From NCBI RefSeq assembly GCF_964275005.1, contig NC_092705.1:15651385-15715384 (forward strand): DNA of 64,000 nucleotides. The letters run 5' to 3'. Within the stretch, counting starts at the first letter, position 1, and every line of letters starts with the position of its first letter. The position numbers and the translations under genes are program-made. This DNA is from Diadema setosum (Eukaryota; Echinodermata; Echinoidea; Diadematoida; Diadematidae). Under the pieces are notes generated by a model. That model saw nothing but the letters and a program-made list of their open reading frames with translations, searched no databases and was not told the DNA's origin. This document shows, piece after piece, positions 12,301-24,562 of this stretch.

Positions 12301-13060
12301 TTCTCATCCTTAAATAGGGAAGAATAACTTGTGGCTCAGTGCTTGATGACTGCATAGATTTCAGCTGACTGACAAGACGAGGGTTTCAAATTGTCACCCG
12401 TCATTCCAGCCAAACTTTAAATCTGCCGAGAAAATTTTATCTCTCTGCGGAATTTCACGTCCAAATTTTATCAATCTAAATATAGAAGTACGTAGATACA
12501 CCCTACTGTAAGACATACTTATATGAATATAGCATGATTCTAATATATTATTACCTGACACCACATTTTGGTGTCAGGTAAAGAATAATGTTCATGACCT
12601 AATTCATCATCACATATGTTAGACATGATGGACTAAGAACAGTCCGTGGTTTTAGCAGCCCTTCATCATTCCTGTCAATTTCATACAGTTATCCTAATAG
12701 TTTAAGATTAATTTAGTGTTTTATCAAAATTATTTCATTGTCACATGATTTCCTTTCTTACTCCTTGGTTACAGTGTGTTGTATTTGAACCACTTTATTA
12801 TACCTGCCAATTCTCACATAATCACTATAGTGGTTTAATTTATCTTTTCAACATCTCATCAAATTATTTATTTTCATGTTTGTCGTTACCTTTTCTGGTT
12901 ACTGAATTCATCGTCAGGCTGCCCAAAAATTAAATTTGATGATTTTGATGCCCAATTTGGGCCACCACATAAAGAATTTAATGTTGCTCCTTGTTTAAAA
13001 CACATATACAGCTTCAGAGAATGCACATAAGACTTGTCTATTCATCTCTAAAATGGGCAT
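9356..13060. other. Stretch without a recognised gene
   Basis: AT-rich unique DNA with no reading frame I can defend and no clear transposon ends. It starts just after a GGCTTTTGGCTC-AGGTGAG-type repeat end (9331-9353). A perfect hairpin sits at 12551-12581 (TTACCTGACACCA, short loop, TGGTGTCAGGTAA). The part nearest 13153 is probably the 3' UTR of the NHLRC3-like gene: minus-strand AATAAA signals lie at 12867-12872 and 12794-12799. Confidence 0.5.
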
Positions 13061-13153
13061 TCCTTGAGCCCTGGATTCAGAAAGATTTCCTTTGAAAATT
13101 GCACCTTTATCTTTGAGGTTAAACGTCAGGGTGAGGAACACACCACACAACAG

Positions 13154-13925
13154 CTAGACCGGCACAAATTTCTGACACGTTTGGGAGCCCAGCTCGCCGA
13201 CGTAGAAAGCCCCACTCTGCTGGCTGACTGCCACAAGGTGAGGTTTGGTGTCGTTCCCCGTGGGGATGGTGTCCAGTCTCAGGCATTCACCGATGGGGCC
13301 TGCCTTGGGTGGGGCCTTGACCAGGGCGATCTGATTGGACTGTAGCTGGGCCACGATGAAATGACCCTTGTCCTTACTAAGCCTGTAGAGACAGTGAGAA
13401 CACAACAATCAGTGCAGAGAAGTCTCAGTCATTGTAAGCATCTGCACCCGCATGTTTTACTCTATGTGTATGTAACATTATTCACTTGCCTAAGGGCTGT
13501 CAAACTCTGCAGATCAAAAAACATACTGATGCACAATAAAAAACAAAACAAGCAAAACAAAAACAAAAAATAGAACAACAACATATCTTCAAGGTACAGA
13601 TCACATTCTGGTATAAGAATAGAAATATTGCAAACAATAAAGTCTAATATATCAAATAAAAAAAATTAAAAAAGAACACTTTTCATTCAAAAATTATTTT
13701 CTTCACATTTTCATAAAGAAGAAACATTTAAAGCATAACAGATATCAGCTCTGCTATGTGTCGTTATTGATTTAAAATACAGAAAACATAATACCTCCAG
13801 TGTCCAGCAGAACAATGGACTGGAAGGTACCAGATTTCTGGGCCAACACTTGAGGACTTCTTTGTAATATTCTGCAGTGTTGCCCCCAGTCGCCCCCCCC
13901 CAAAAAAAAAAAAATATATATATAT

Positions 13926-13972
<47 letters not shown>

Positions 13973-14076
13973 TAGAGCAATCGTGGACGTAGCTAGATTG
14001 CCCTTCAGAGCACTGAATATAAATAATGAAGGAGCTACACTGGTGCTGTAAATGGTCGAGACCCCTTCTCTCGCTT

Positions 14077-14133
<57 letters not shown>

Positions 14134-17100
14134 AAGCAGAAGAAAACCCAAATGAAAACTTGGAAGATAACAAAAAAAAAAGACACTTATCATCCTGGTA
14201 AAAGGTGGGCAGAAAAAAAAAATGAACCAATGGTATTACGAGTATTAAACAGGTATAACATAAGGATTTCAAAGCCTCATACTTTGTATTGTTTGAGGGT
14301 CACTTGTGTAGTCTCACCTGACTGAGTAGGGTTGACCATCTTTGAAACAGGAAGACCATTCCCCCAGAAGTTCCCCCGTCTTCGAGTCAAATGCCTGCAG
14401 CCGGCCGTTCATGCGGTCAGCCACCCACATGCGTCCTCCTTCATCAAGCTCCACACTGTGTGGGATGCGGAACTGGCCGGGGTTTGTTCCGTTTCTGCCA
14501 ACACTCCAGATCGCCATGCCACCAGAATTCCCTATCATCAGATGTCACACTTTGTTATGAAAAGGTGTTCACTCTGAGTAGTCATGTCAATAAGATATAG
14601 GCCTATACAATACAAATGTATACAAACTTGAATGCATCTTCCAAGTAGTGAATATGCATGACATATTGATCATTATTTTGTTTGTTTAAGCAAAGTTTTA
14701 GTTTACCTTAGCCAACATACTGCATGTGGGTTTAATACTCAATTAGAGCATACAGCCCTAATCATCACAGAACATACACCTTCTGGGATATATGTAAAGG
14801 GTGTTCATAAATAACATTAATTCCACTTTCATGAATTTGTCGTTTAAGCACATGACCGTGTAATGAAATGAAAGCAAAGAATATTACATGTTGCTCATTT
14901 CAAAATCATACTATGAATACAGTTTATTGTAACATTATGATACTGAACCATGCAAATGAACACTTGTAGGCCATCACATCAGAAGTGAGGAATCAGTGTA
15001 TAAAGGGTGAATTTCTTTTCCAGACAGGTTTTGGCACTTCCATTATTTCACTCTCTAAGCACTGAATGAGACCCCCACCCCCAATCAGTCTACCAGTAAC
15101 TAATAATTGCATAGATGGAAAAACAAAACATATATTTCACATCGCCTGTATGCATTGCTTCTTTGTGCCTATGACCATATCAATAACAAAAAACACTGCG
15201 CATAAGGTTTATCCTCCACATCATGGGCAATTCACATAATTGCCAATCCCGAAATCCACAAATAATAGGGACACATGAGAAAATGAATTGCAATTTCTCA
15301 TACATCACTATTAGCAAGTTTTTGACACACACACACACAAAAAAAAAACAAACAAACATACCTTTGAACAAAAGTTTCATTCTTGTTGAAAAATCAAGAA
15401 AATTCCTATCAAGTAAGAGAAGTTGGTAGGTATGCATCAATGTCCTCTATAGTTATTATCAATTTACGATGCAACACTTATCAGATGTGGGGGTGGAGAA
15501 GGTGGGAGTGCAAAAGCCCCAAGCATATTCAAATACTGAAAAAAAAAACCAGAAATATTTATATTTGTGAAACTTACAACCGAGTGCCAATTTTTCAAGG
15601 AGCCAAGATTCACAAAAATAAAATACAAATGAAAGTTTTTGTCTATAAAACTCATTGAATGCCTGAAGCAACTTGCGAGACTTTCATGAAATGAAAAAGG
15701 TTGTCAGCTTCAAAAGCCTCATGACACCAATATTTCTGGTTTTACAGCAATGCATCAAAAGCAATGGTGGCTGCCTCCTGAAACATACTCAGCGCCACTT
15801 TGACCACTCTGTTGTTGACTCCGCCATCCCCATCAGCGATGTACAGTGTGCCTTCCTCATTGAATGCTAGGTCAGCAACATTGCCAAACTGGAGTGGTTG
15901 AAGGGACGTCCCTGCCTTCCCTGCCACACCAAGCATCATGTCCAGGGCACCGTCTGTGCGCAGACGCTTCACAGTGTAGCCATAGGGACCTGACAAGTAA
16001 ACAACAAAAATAATAATTTCTTAATGTTTGGTTATCGTGGTGTAGTAATTTTCTGACAGAGACATGTTCCCCAGGTTTATGGTAAATGTCTCATCCCAAA
16101 CTGCTCTATGTTAACATTTAATGATTTATAAGGCATGAATTTGTGCAAACTTTACAATGTACTTTTCTTATCAAACAAATCTAAACAGGGTATGAAACTA
16201 AACAGCACAATTATAAAAAGAAAAATCCATCCTTACTGCATCACAGCACTTTGAAGAGCCAATATGCTACATACAGCATATATTGGCAAGAACAATTGTT
16301 ACTGATAGTGTAAGTACCACAAAATAGCACAAACACACAGAACATACATGTGCCCCCCCCCAAAAAAAAAAACAAACAAACAAACAAACAAACAAACAAA
16401 ACAAAACAAAACAAAACGATTAACTAAACAAAACAAAACAAATAAAAAAAATTGTTAGGAACTAGTCATGTTTCTTTCTAGAAGCAATGTCTTTGTTTTG
16501 TTTTAAGGATAATTTCTGATCATATATCATAATGGCATTGATATGTCCTAATGCACGAGGGATACAGGGTGGACATCAAACTGAATATTGCAACAATATC
16601 TACAGGATTTAAATTTTGATATTTCACTTTACATGATGGATGCATCTCCATGAGATGATTTTTGGTGCAAAATTTAAGGATGCAGTTAAATACCTATGAT
16701 AAAGGCAAAACTACTAATAAAAAAATAAGCTGAAATGTGATGTAAGCACATGTGAAACTTGATGTCCAAAGAAATCTAGGCAATTTGTACTTGGATGACA
16801 ACGAAGAAAACAGGATAAGTTTAAGCCCAATTTTATGTATACTTTCCATTCCACATATGAAAGACTTCGTGAAAATAATACCACATCCCTGTTATGAAAC
16901 AATCAAAAGATGACATTTTCAATCTTCTGTGCTAAAATATCTCCAGTATGAAAATAAAAAGTATCCACAAAATATGTTATTTGTCACATAGACCACCTAC
17001 TATGACACACCTTGAGACTTTAGTTTAGTAAACACACACAATCACCTTGGCTTGATGACCACTTTTGTGGTAAAATGGTTCTTATGTAATCATAAAGGAT

Positions 17101-20100
17101 ATCGTCGCTGGGGCGACAAGACCTCGTATCTATATGTCAAATGTTCAGGAAAGCCAAAAAACATGGCGGCCAAAGCACTATGGCGAATGGGATAGCCTTT
17201 CCTTTGACATACCATGGTGGCTCCATTTTGGGGGAAAGACAGTTGGGAGTTGGACAGGACATCACTTAAAGGCGATGGCTAGTAACTGATCAGTGGAAAT
17301 CAGTGGGAATGCTGGGGGATGGTTGTTCCAATCATTGTGGGATTCATCCCCTTTAACTAATTATTTGACCATTAATCCAAAAAAAAAAAGTCATTTTCAC
17401 CTAATTTGCAGATACAAGGTCTTGTCACCCCAGTGACGATATGTAATTGTAACTTTCATAAACATGCAGTGAACACAAAAAGTATGGATTTGTGTGAAGT
17501 TATCACACTACCTTTTAACAGCTCAGCCCTAATTGTAATCCTTACCATCACCAACATCTGTCACCCACACGTATCCTATCTGGTTTGTTTGGTTGTATTG
17601 GTATCTCATGCCGTGAAGGTCCTGTAGAACACTGCTGTTACTGTACGTGAAGTTTCTGAGGAGTTTGCCAGTCTCCTCTGCAAATACCAATATGTGTGGA
17701 ATTCCATCTCCTCTCTGTGTAGAAATAATGTTCAAAACAAATTTTCAGTACTCTGTAAAGAAAAAAAAAGACACTGCATTTTTAACTACAATCCATTTCC
17801 CCAATTCAGTATAATGCATTCAAGTCACTCACATTTCAAAAGGTCAAACTTCATGAAAATGGAAGAATAGAACAGACTTTACCGTAAGTGTAATGTTAGA
17901 TATTATTTACACTTTATCAATCAAAGCAAAAATGACAAATGTGAATAAAATTCAAGACGCATTGAAGGCATTTCCTCTGCACAGGAAGGAGGCTATGGTT
18001 TCATTGGCATTGGTTTGTTTGTTTGTTTTGTTTGTTTGTTTGTTCATTCGTTTGTTTGTCGGTCTGTCTGTGTGCAAAATCTCAAAATGTTGTGGACGGA
18101 TTTGAATGAAACTTGTGGGAAAAGTTGATAATGACACAAGGAACAGATGGTTAGATTTTGGTAGTGATCTGGCAATTTATATGGACTTTTGAAGGATTTT
18201 TTAATCTTTTTGCAGGAAAGCTCAATGAACTTGGGAATTCAAGCTGTGCGCATTTGAAGCTCGCATACACACTCAGCTTGGGGCAAGGTGCCGCCGCGCA
18301 GCAGAAAGCTGATGATGTTAACAAAAGGTTTCTTTATTAGGAAATTGGATGATTTTCAAAATGTGAGTATGGGCGGAAATCAGCTGCTTGGCGGAGGTCT
18401 GCACACTCAGAGTGCTTTTCTACTAGTCAATAATTAAGACTTCCATTTATTCATTCATTCATTTTTGAAGTTTCACTTCATTCATCTCCTGTCTCTCACC
18501 ATTCCAAAGAGCATCAAATGAATGCCAGCAGAATGGCATCTAAATGCAATTCCAAAAACACAGATTTATCAAAGTAAATGCTACATCACACACATAGACA
18601 TGATAGTGGATCGTGCGATAATAAACACAATGTCATCTCATGGCAACATTGATTTAAAGCTAGAGCTAGAGGATTATATCAGCCCAAGCTCACGCACCAA
18701 GAGGTATGACAACCCTACACTACGTGTATCACCCTGATAAGTGCGATAACTATTCTATTTCACACGGCTCTAGCTCTTCAACAGCTCCTTCTTTCACAGA
18801 CCAGTGAAGGATTTGAATGCTCTGCCGAGCAATATCAAACAGATTAATAAATTTGATACATTTAAAGAAGCGCTCCAGCCAGCGTCACCTCTCCGTGGCG
18901 TTGTAATTGTGATTAGCTACACATCACCATCACCAGTGCAGTGATCACTGACTCGTGCCGGATGACAAGTTTAAATTTACTCTTTTAAGAGTTTTTCAGA
19001 TCCAGATCTCATACGTCACCACTGGTCACAGAATTGCACGATGCGCTCTTCAGAAGTTCAGTAGATACTAATACCTGGGCACTCTGTTGTCCACGTAGCT
19101 TCGCGTTTGGGCTGGTCACAGTAAATCTAGTTAGTAAAGCAGCTAGCACTAGCAGATAGATACAAGAAACTAACTACACGCAGCCGCTGTCGCGAAGCGA
19201 CGCGGCTGCACCTGTATTCCTTCGCAGACGTTGTCATTTTTCAGTGTGGTTGTGCGACTACTTCATGAATATCTTTATTAATCATGGAAAACTAATACTT
19301 GTAAGGAATTATCGTAATCTATGATAATCATTCAATAATCGGTATGCGATTTTTTGTTTAATTACGTCAAAAACTCACCGAAATCTGTGGCTGAAATCAG
19401 GTCTGTAAACGTCCTTATTGCTTCACTCCTCATCTGCGTGTTATTATGAATGGCATTCACTCTCGTATACTACAACGTACAACGTAGGTAGTCGGAGAGG
19501 CGCCCTCTAGCTCTCCGACTACCTACGTTGTACGTTGTAGTATATGTATACGAGAGTGAATGCCATTCAAATAACACGCAGATGAGGAGTGAAGCAATAA
19601 GGACGTTTACAGACCTGATTTCAGCCACAGATTTCGGTGAGTTTTTGACGTAATTAAAAAAAAAAATCGCATACCGATTATTGAATGATTATCATTATAG
19701 ATTACGATAATTCCTTGTATTTTAGTTTTCCACGATTAATAAAGATATTCATGAAGGAGTCGCACAACCACACTGAAAAACGAGATATGAAACTCGTCAG
19801 ACTGACGAGTTAGGTGATACGCTTGGGGTTATCAGATGTCGGTCATCTGTGATCGACAAAGAAAAGACACCTTGAAGTTATAATTGAGTTTGCATGCAAA
19901 ACCGTTTCCCTAACCTCTCGGCCACGGGACATCCACGGAAATAAGGCAAAAAAGAAATGTATAGATATTACAGGGAAAAAAGTCAATGCCCACTCAACCA
20001 ACGTGGCCGCGTGAACATGTATTGCATTGCTAGACGGAAATGCGGCCTTGTAACTACTGATGTCGCTATGCCATTTCTGGCAACTTGGGAAAAATATGTG

Positions 20101-22017
20101 CCGTAAACATAAAACCTATAATCGGCTGGTTTTGATACCTTGCCTTTAATCACAATTTTCAGTGTGATGACGTCATCAAAGTACAAAACAATGATGTGGT
20201 CTTGAAAGACAATTGTTCAAAATACAACACCTTCGTCGTCGTCATTACATATTATGATCAGTTTGACAAAGTCAGCCTGCAAAATTTTGCAGCAGTCGAA
20301 GCAATATGGTCTCCAACACAAAAAAGAGGGATATGGTGTGTGTGTGTGTGTCTGTGTGTGTGTATAGGTGCGTTTATATACGAATGTGATTTCTACATGG
20401 ACGGATATGTAATACAAAATTGAAGAAAAAAAAAGTAAAATAGCTGAGCATTTTGTTTCGTGATCTTGTGGGGTTCGAACCCGCACGTGTGCAACCTCAC
20501 GTCTCTGAGACGTCGCCTTTAACCACTCGGCCATACGTCTCGACGAGAAAAAAAGAGGAACGTAAACTTATGTATGTGAAAGATGAATCAGGAATCGTTT
20601 TGTCCACATTCCATTCTCATTTTCAGTTCTAAACTGCAAAATTGTCAAACTAATGAGGAGATTTCAAAGAATAACATGCATGATTACTGCAGCTTATTGT
20701 CTCAGTTACCACACACTTAAGTTACAGAGGAAATGGAGCAAAATCATCTGAGATAAAGGTGCTTAAACGTTGTCAAGTCAATGCACATTAAAAAAAAAAA
20801 ATCACCTCCCATAGAGATAACACGTAAACTTGTCTGATTTTGAGTCTTTACCTTTAATAACAATTTGAAGTATGATGGTAGGTCTTCTCGAACCAAGAGT
20901 GTGGAACGTAAGCTTCTACGTGAAAGATGAATCATGACGATCACCCGTGACCGACACATCTTCAAAGGGATCAGTTATTAGAAGTGGAAGCCCTCGTGCC
21001 AATCATATTGTCTCAGCAATTCCAAAGCAATGATACCCTTACATTTATGCATACCATAATTTCCCTCTGAAATCAATGGTAGGTATATTCATGTACAATT
21101 GCTTGCCTTGTCCATAAACTTTGCTTTACAAACTTTCAGTGAAACGTGTCATAACATAATTCTGTAACTCCATTAGCAGGGATGGACTTCATAAAGAAAG
21201 ATATATCAAATTGAATGCTTAGCGCGTATAACTAAGGGGGATTTTAGCCTGATGCTCTGTTCTTCACTGCTCAGATACCAACAACACTCATTACCTACGG
21301 CTACGTATAGAGAAACAGCCATGACGAAAATAAGTTTTTCCTTTTCTTTGGCAGATAGACACACAACCCCTTTAAACCACACTAAAATTGACATGGAGGG
21401 ACATGAAAAAGTTCATTACTACTACTAAACAGTGATGCCTTCTACTCATGTGGCACAAGATACCTCTATAGCAACATAAAACCTGTCTACAACTCCGTTA
21501 TTGCGTCAAACAATAACATCCTGGAATTTCAAAGAGATGAGCGAGACGCCATACACCTGGCCTAGAGTTAATTCATTCAGTTGCCATTCCTGCTCCAGTT
21601 GAGTTATGCAAATTATTTTCCGACCTGTCTTGTGACAGTGTAACAGGAACAAACGTAGAGAAAAATAAAGAGAAAAGGAAAGGTGGCAAGCGGGGTACTG
21701 TACCAAGGGCAATTTAAACAATACGTATGATAAATGAAGCAAATCCAACCTCCAGCCTCCGACAAACAAAAAGGAACTTGAGCGACTGTGTGTCGTGGGG
21801 TAGTATAATTGATAAGATAATACGATAAATGACATCGATCGGAATAAAGCTGAACTGCCAAAAGAAACACAAAGAAAGAGAGAGAGAAAAAAATGAAAGC
21901 GTCCTGCGGGTCTCGAACATCTCGTCCTAAGGTAGTGCATAATGACCATGCAGCGCGCTAAGTGACTATAAAGCCACACGGCTGTACCGAAGATTGGATG
22001 TGAAATTTATCTTTAAT

Positions 22018-22057
<40 letters not shown>

Positions 22058-24365
22058 TATATTTATCTTAAATATTTATACCATATACAACATGAAAAAG
22101 TTCATTACTACTACTAAACAGTGATGCTTTCCATTCATGTGGCACAAGATACCTCTATAGCAAGATATAACCTGTCTACAACTCCGTTTTAGTTTTTTTT
22201 TTTATTGGGTCAAACAATAACAACCTGGAATTTCAAAGAGATGAGCGAGATGCCATACACCTGGACTAGAGTTAATCAATTCAGCTCCCATTCCTGCAAG
22301 TTATTTAAACGTACATGTTCCTACCTATCCTGTTACAGTATAACAATAACCAATGAAGAGAAAAGGAAAGAGCAAACGAAAGGTGGCAAGCGGGACACTG
22401 TAACAAGGGGCAATTTACAACATTAAGTGTGACAAAATTAATGAAGCAAACCCAATCTCCAAACTCCAATACAAAACAAGGGAAATAGAGCAGCCGTGTT
22501 CACGGGTTACGTACACTTGATAAAATAATACGATAAATAACATCGGAGTAAAGCTGAACTGCCGAAAAAAAAAGAGAAAAAAAGAAAGAACGGATAAAAC
22601 TCCTGCGGGAGTCGAACCTCTCGCCCTCCGGTATGGTGTTATGAACAACCAGCGCGCTAACCGATTATGCCACATGGCTGTCCTGAAGATCGAGTGCGAA
22701 ACTTAAATCTAAATACTATCGTGACAGTGTTGACTTGTGATGGCGCTATTCAACTTCCCACAAGTGGCAGCGTGGATTCGATCAATATATAGTTGCAAAG
22801 AAAATTTCGGAATCGTTCCGTACAGATTGCATTCTCATTTTCAGTTTTAAATTGCAAAATTGTCAACCTGATGAGGAGATTTGAAAACATAAAATGCATG
22901 ATTACTAAAGCTTATTGTCTCAGCTACAACATATTTATGTTTCGGAGGAAATGGAGTAAAATCAGATGAGGTAAAGGTGCTTAAACGTTGTCAAGTCAAT
23001 GCATGGTTTAAAAAAAAAATCACCTCCCATAGACATAACACGTAAACTTGTCTGATTTTGAGTCTTTACCTTTAATCACAATTTCTAATATGATGACGTC
23101 ATCATATTTCAAAACCATCACATGGACTTGAAAGGCAAATGTTCAAAGTGCAACATATATGAATTTGGGGTAATATTGAGCTTAAACAACAGAGATACGA
23201 GCAAATGAATGTCAGAAACAGTACCTCAAAAAAATCAATTCCACTTTTTTTATTTAAAATGACGATATGATGATGTCATCGCGTTTTCCTGGCAATACTG
23301 ATACTTGGAATGTTATTTACAATTCATATACTTTTGTAATATGCAATAGAAATATAGGATCAACGGACGATTTAAAGAGCTATGGCGAAATAAACAAAGA
23401 CATGTTTTTTCACTATATTTGCAGAAAGACGCGCACGCGGAATTTCAACTTTGACGCCAGTGCATTCCTTTGTTATAGGTCGAAATCGATCGGAAATCAA
23501 TGGATATTATTACTCAAAGTATCAGGAATCCAAATCAGTCAAAAAAATTGCATTTTCATGTTGCTTACGGGCTCTGCGCGCGAAATTGCGCGGACGGACG
23601 CGCACGCGAGAAAATGTTTGAAACGCTTAAAATTGTCTGAAACTTCGAGATTTCCCATTGGGAAGTCATTTTGAGCCTTTTAAATTTTTGATGCGCGCTT
23701 ACGCGCGCGTAATGATGACCTGTGTAACTAGCGTTAAAAAGTAAGATAGAGCGTGACCTGAACTTCATGTCCACCGAAAATGATACAGAAATGACATCTA
23801 GTTATGAAGTTATGATCGATCATGTGACAAGGTCCGAAAATCACAAAATGGCGCCTAGATGACGTCATAGATATGTTACTGTCATGAAAACCTTATTGTG
23901 GCTAGATTTTGTCATGAGACATGTTGACTGAAAATGTCATGTTATTTCGTAATGTCATTCTTGAGATATTGACGACACAAAATTGTCCAGAAAGAAAGAA
24001 GAATAAAAAAAAATAAAGAGAGATTTTGACAATCACAATAGGTGATACGCTGATAGCGTATCACCTAATGACAACGTCTGCGAAGGAATATTAGAGGTGC
24101 AGCCGCTGTCTCTACAGCGGCTGCGTGTAGCTAACAAGAAACGTATAATAACATACACAAAACACAATAGGTGGGACGGTGACTTAAAACGAAAACTTAA
24201 CCCTACCTGAGAGACGAAGACTTCGCCATTTCTGTCATCTACAGCAGCGCTGTAAACTGGTCCCTGGAATGCATCAGAATCTACTGGCCACTGTGGATCG
24301 AGTTTGTAGTAAGTACTGCCGTCAGTTTGTAGGCAAAGGAAGAATAACAGTGCTAACTGCTTCAT
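13154..24365 (-). CDS. NHL repeat-containing protein 3 homologue, five exons
   Basis: Exons in transcript order: 24365-24207, 17714-17546, 15989-15789, 14531-14318, 13382-13154 (TAG stop). All introns are GT/AG and phases fit exactly, giving 323 aa; vertebrate NHLRC3 is about 347 aa. The start MKQLALLFFLCLQTDGS is a signal peptide, so the product should be secreted or lumenal; an in-frame upstream start at 24419 would spoil it. NHL/beta-propeller blades are recognisable: YSAAVDDRNGEVFVSQ, GYVWVTDVGDG, LAFNEEGTLYIADGDGG with NNRVVKV, and GQFRIPHSVELDEGGRMWVADR. The C-terminus is YVGELGSQTCQKFVPV. These match human NHLRC3 blade by blade (for example [43 protein letters not shown]). Intron 1 (6.5 kb) holds the 5-kb element at 19162-24142; intron 2 holds a MITE; intron 4 holds AT/CT microsatellites. 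The biochemical function of the family is poorly defined. Confidence 0.92.
13914..14127. repeat. (AT)n and (CT)n(AT)n microsatellites in an NHLRC3 intron
   Basis: An AT run lies at 13914-13970 directly after a C-run/A-run junction (13893-13914). A second CT-then-AT run lies at 14063-14127. Both are inside the last intron of the NHLRC3-like gene. Confidence 0.9.
17099..17442. mobile_element. 344-bp MITE in an NHLRC3 intron
   Basis: Terminal inverted repeats of 32 bp match at 29 positions. The left end begins ATATCGTCGCTGGGGCGAC (17099); the right end, read on the complement, begins ATATCGTCACTGGGGTGAC (17442). Each TIR contains a small hairpin. No coding capacity. Target duplication not resolved. 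Confidence 0.75.
17935..18425 (+). repeat. Dispersed repeat with a TTTG run and a GGCGGAGGTCTGC end
   Basis: A (TTTG)n stretch (18016-18058) is followed by GGACGGATTTGAATGAAACTT, and the unit ends in CTTGGCGGAGGTCTGCACAC plus a short GCAC...GTGC hairpin near 18410. I have seen this layout as a common interspersed repeat of marine invertebrates. No gene. Confidence 0.55.
19237..19785. mobile_element. Near-perfect palindrome nested in the left TIR of the 5-kb element
   Basis: The left arm (about 19237-19499) and right arm (about 19511-19785) are inverted copies with few differences, separated by about 11 bp (GCGCCCTCTAG region). Outer ends read TTTTTCAGTGTGGTTGTGCG on both strands. The intact right TIR of the host element continues GTTGTCA-TTAGGTGATACGC. 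On the left the palindrome splits this exactly after GTTGTCA, and TTAGGTGATACGC reappears at 19811. So this is a later insertion. A second short palindrome (AACTCGTCAG/CTGACGAGTT) lies between. Confidence 0.75.
20440..20545 (-). repeat. tRNA-Ser/Leu-like SINE head
   Basis: On the minus strand TGGCCGAGTGGTTAAAGGC (A box) is followed by GGGTTCGAACCC (B box) at tRNA-like spacing, with a long variable region as in Ser/Leu tRNAs. The would-be acceptor strands do not pair, so this is a tRNA-derived repeat, not a functional tRNA gene. A weaker A-box-like stretch (GTGGCCGAGAGGTTAGGG, minus) lies at about 19905-19932. Confidence 0.6.
21405..22005 (-). repeat. tRNA-derived SINE, copy 1
   Basis: The head is at the high-coordinate end: on the minus strand a tRNA-like A box near 21965 and a degraded TTCGAGACCC-type B box near 21915. 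The body runs down to GAAAAAGTTCATTACTACTAC at 21405. Acceptor strands do not pair, so it is not a tRNA gene. It shares its full length with the copy at 22091-22715. Confidence 0.65.
22091..22715 (-). repeat. tRNA-derived SINE, copy 2
   Basis: Minus-strand head with TGTGGCATAATCGGTTAGCGC (A box) and GGTTCGACTCCCGC (B box) at 22605-22680, better preserved than copy 1. The body matches copy 1 down to GAAAAAGTTCATTACTACTAC at 22091. An AT microsatellite (22019-22050) separates the copies. Confidence 0.7.
24041..24065. other. Subterminal hairpin of the 5-kb element
   Basis: GGTGATACGCT, a GAT loop, then AGCGTATCACC: 11 perfect pairs. Preceded by an A-rich AAAGAAGAATAAAA tract and followed directly by the terminal inverted repeat. 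Confidence 0.85.
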
Positions 24366-24562
24366 TGTAACGTTACACTGGTAAGTACTAAGGTATGGTA
24401 TGGAGGTGTGAGCAGTCACGTGTGCAGTCAGGTGAGCTCGAAGTCACATGATCTGTACGTCATTGAGCCCATGCATTTGTTTTGATTTTCAGCACCTGGT
24501 CTCGAAATTCGGAACAATAGACATCGTGCACGGTCTCAGTCCAAGTGAGATGATCTGACGAA

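Larger units (their letters stand above)
20600..23160. repeat. Diverged internal duplication within the 5-kb element
   Basis: The block at about 20600-20880 recurs at about 22815-23110. Shared phrases are TTCTCATTTTCAGTT, CATGATTACT, TTATTGTCTCAG, GGTGCTTAAACGTTGTCAAG and ACACGTAAACTTGTCTGATT. A further shared stretch with TGATGACGTCATCA lies at about 20145-20230 and 23070-23160. The two SINE copies lie between the blocks. Confidence 0.7.
19162..24142. mobile_element. ~5-kb non-autonomous DNA transposon, 9-bp target duplication
   Basis: ACAAGAAAC occurs directly outside both ends (19162-19170 and 24134-24142). The element (19171-24133, 4963 bp) has ~65-bp terminal inverted repeats. The left begins TAACTACACGCAGCCGCTG and the right complement TAGCTACACGCAGCCGCTG; both run on to CCTTCGCAGACGTTGTCA. 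Each TIR folds on itself (GCAGCCGC...GCGGCTGC). The interior holds a ~550-bp palindrome, three tRNA-like SINE heads, two diverged copies of a ~300-bp block and a subterminal hairpin (24041-24065), but no transposase reading frame. A 9-bp duplication suggests a Mutator-like (MULE) origin; that is inference. It lies in intron 1 of the NHLRC3-like gene, 64 bp from the exon 1 donor. Confidence 0.82.

Noticed and set aside
13711-14272. Minus-strand frames with poly Ile-Tyr and Arg-Glu
   Set aside because: Translations of AT and CT microsatellites in an NHLRC3 intron.
21506-21979. 157-codon minus-strand frame rich in Phe, Leu and Ser
   Set aside because: Lies entirely in a SINE copy and purine-rich DNA; no domain and a matching frame is not kept in the second copy.
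20440-22690. tRNA genes (A and B boxes at 20440-20545, 21905-21990, 22600-22690; also 47100-47213 and 55525-55612)
   Set aside because: In each case the two acceptor strands do not pair and a long repeat body follows, so these are heads of tRNA-derived SINEs.
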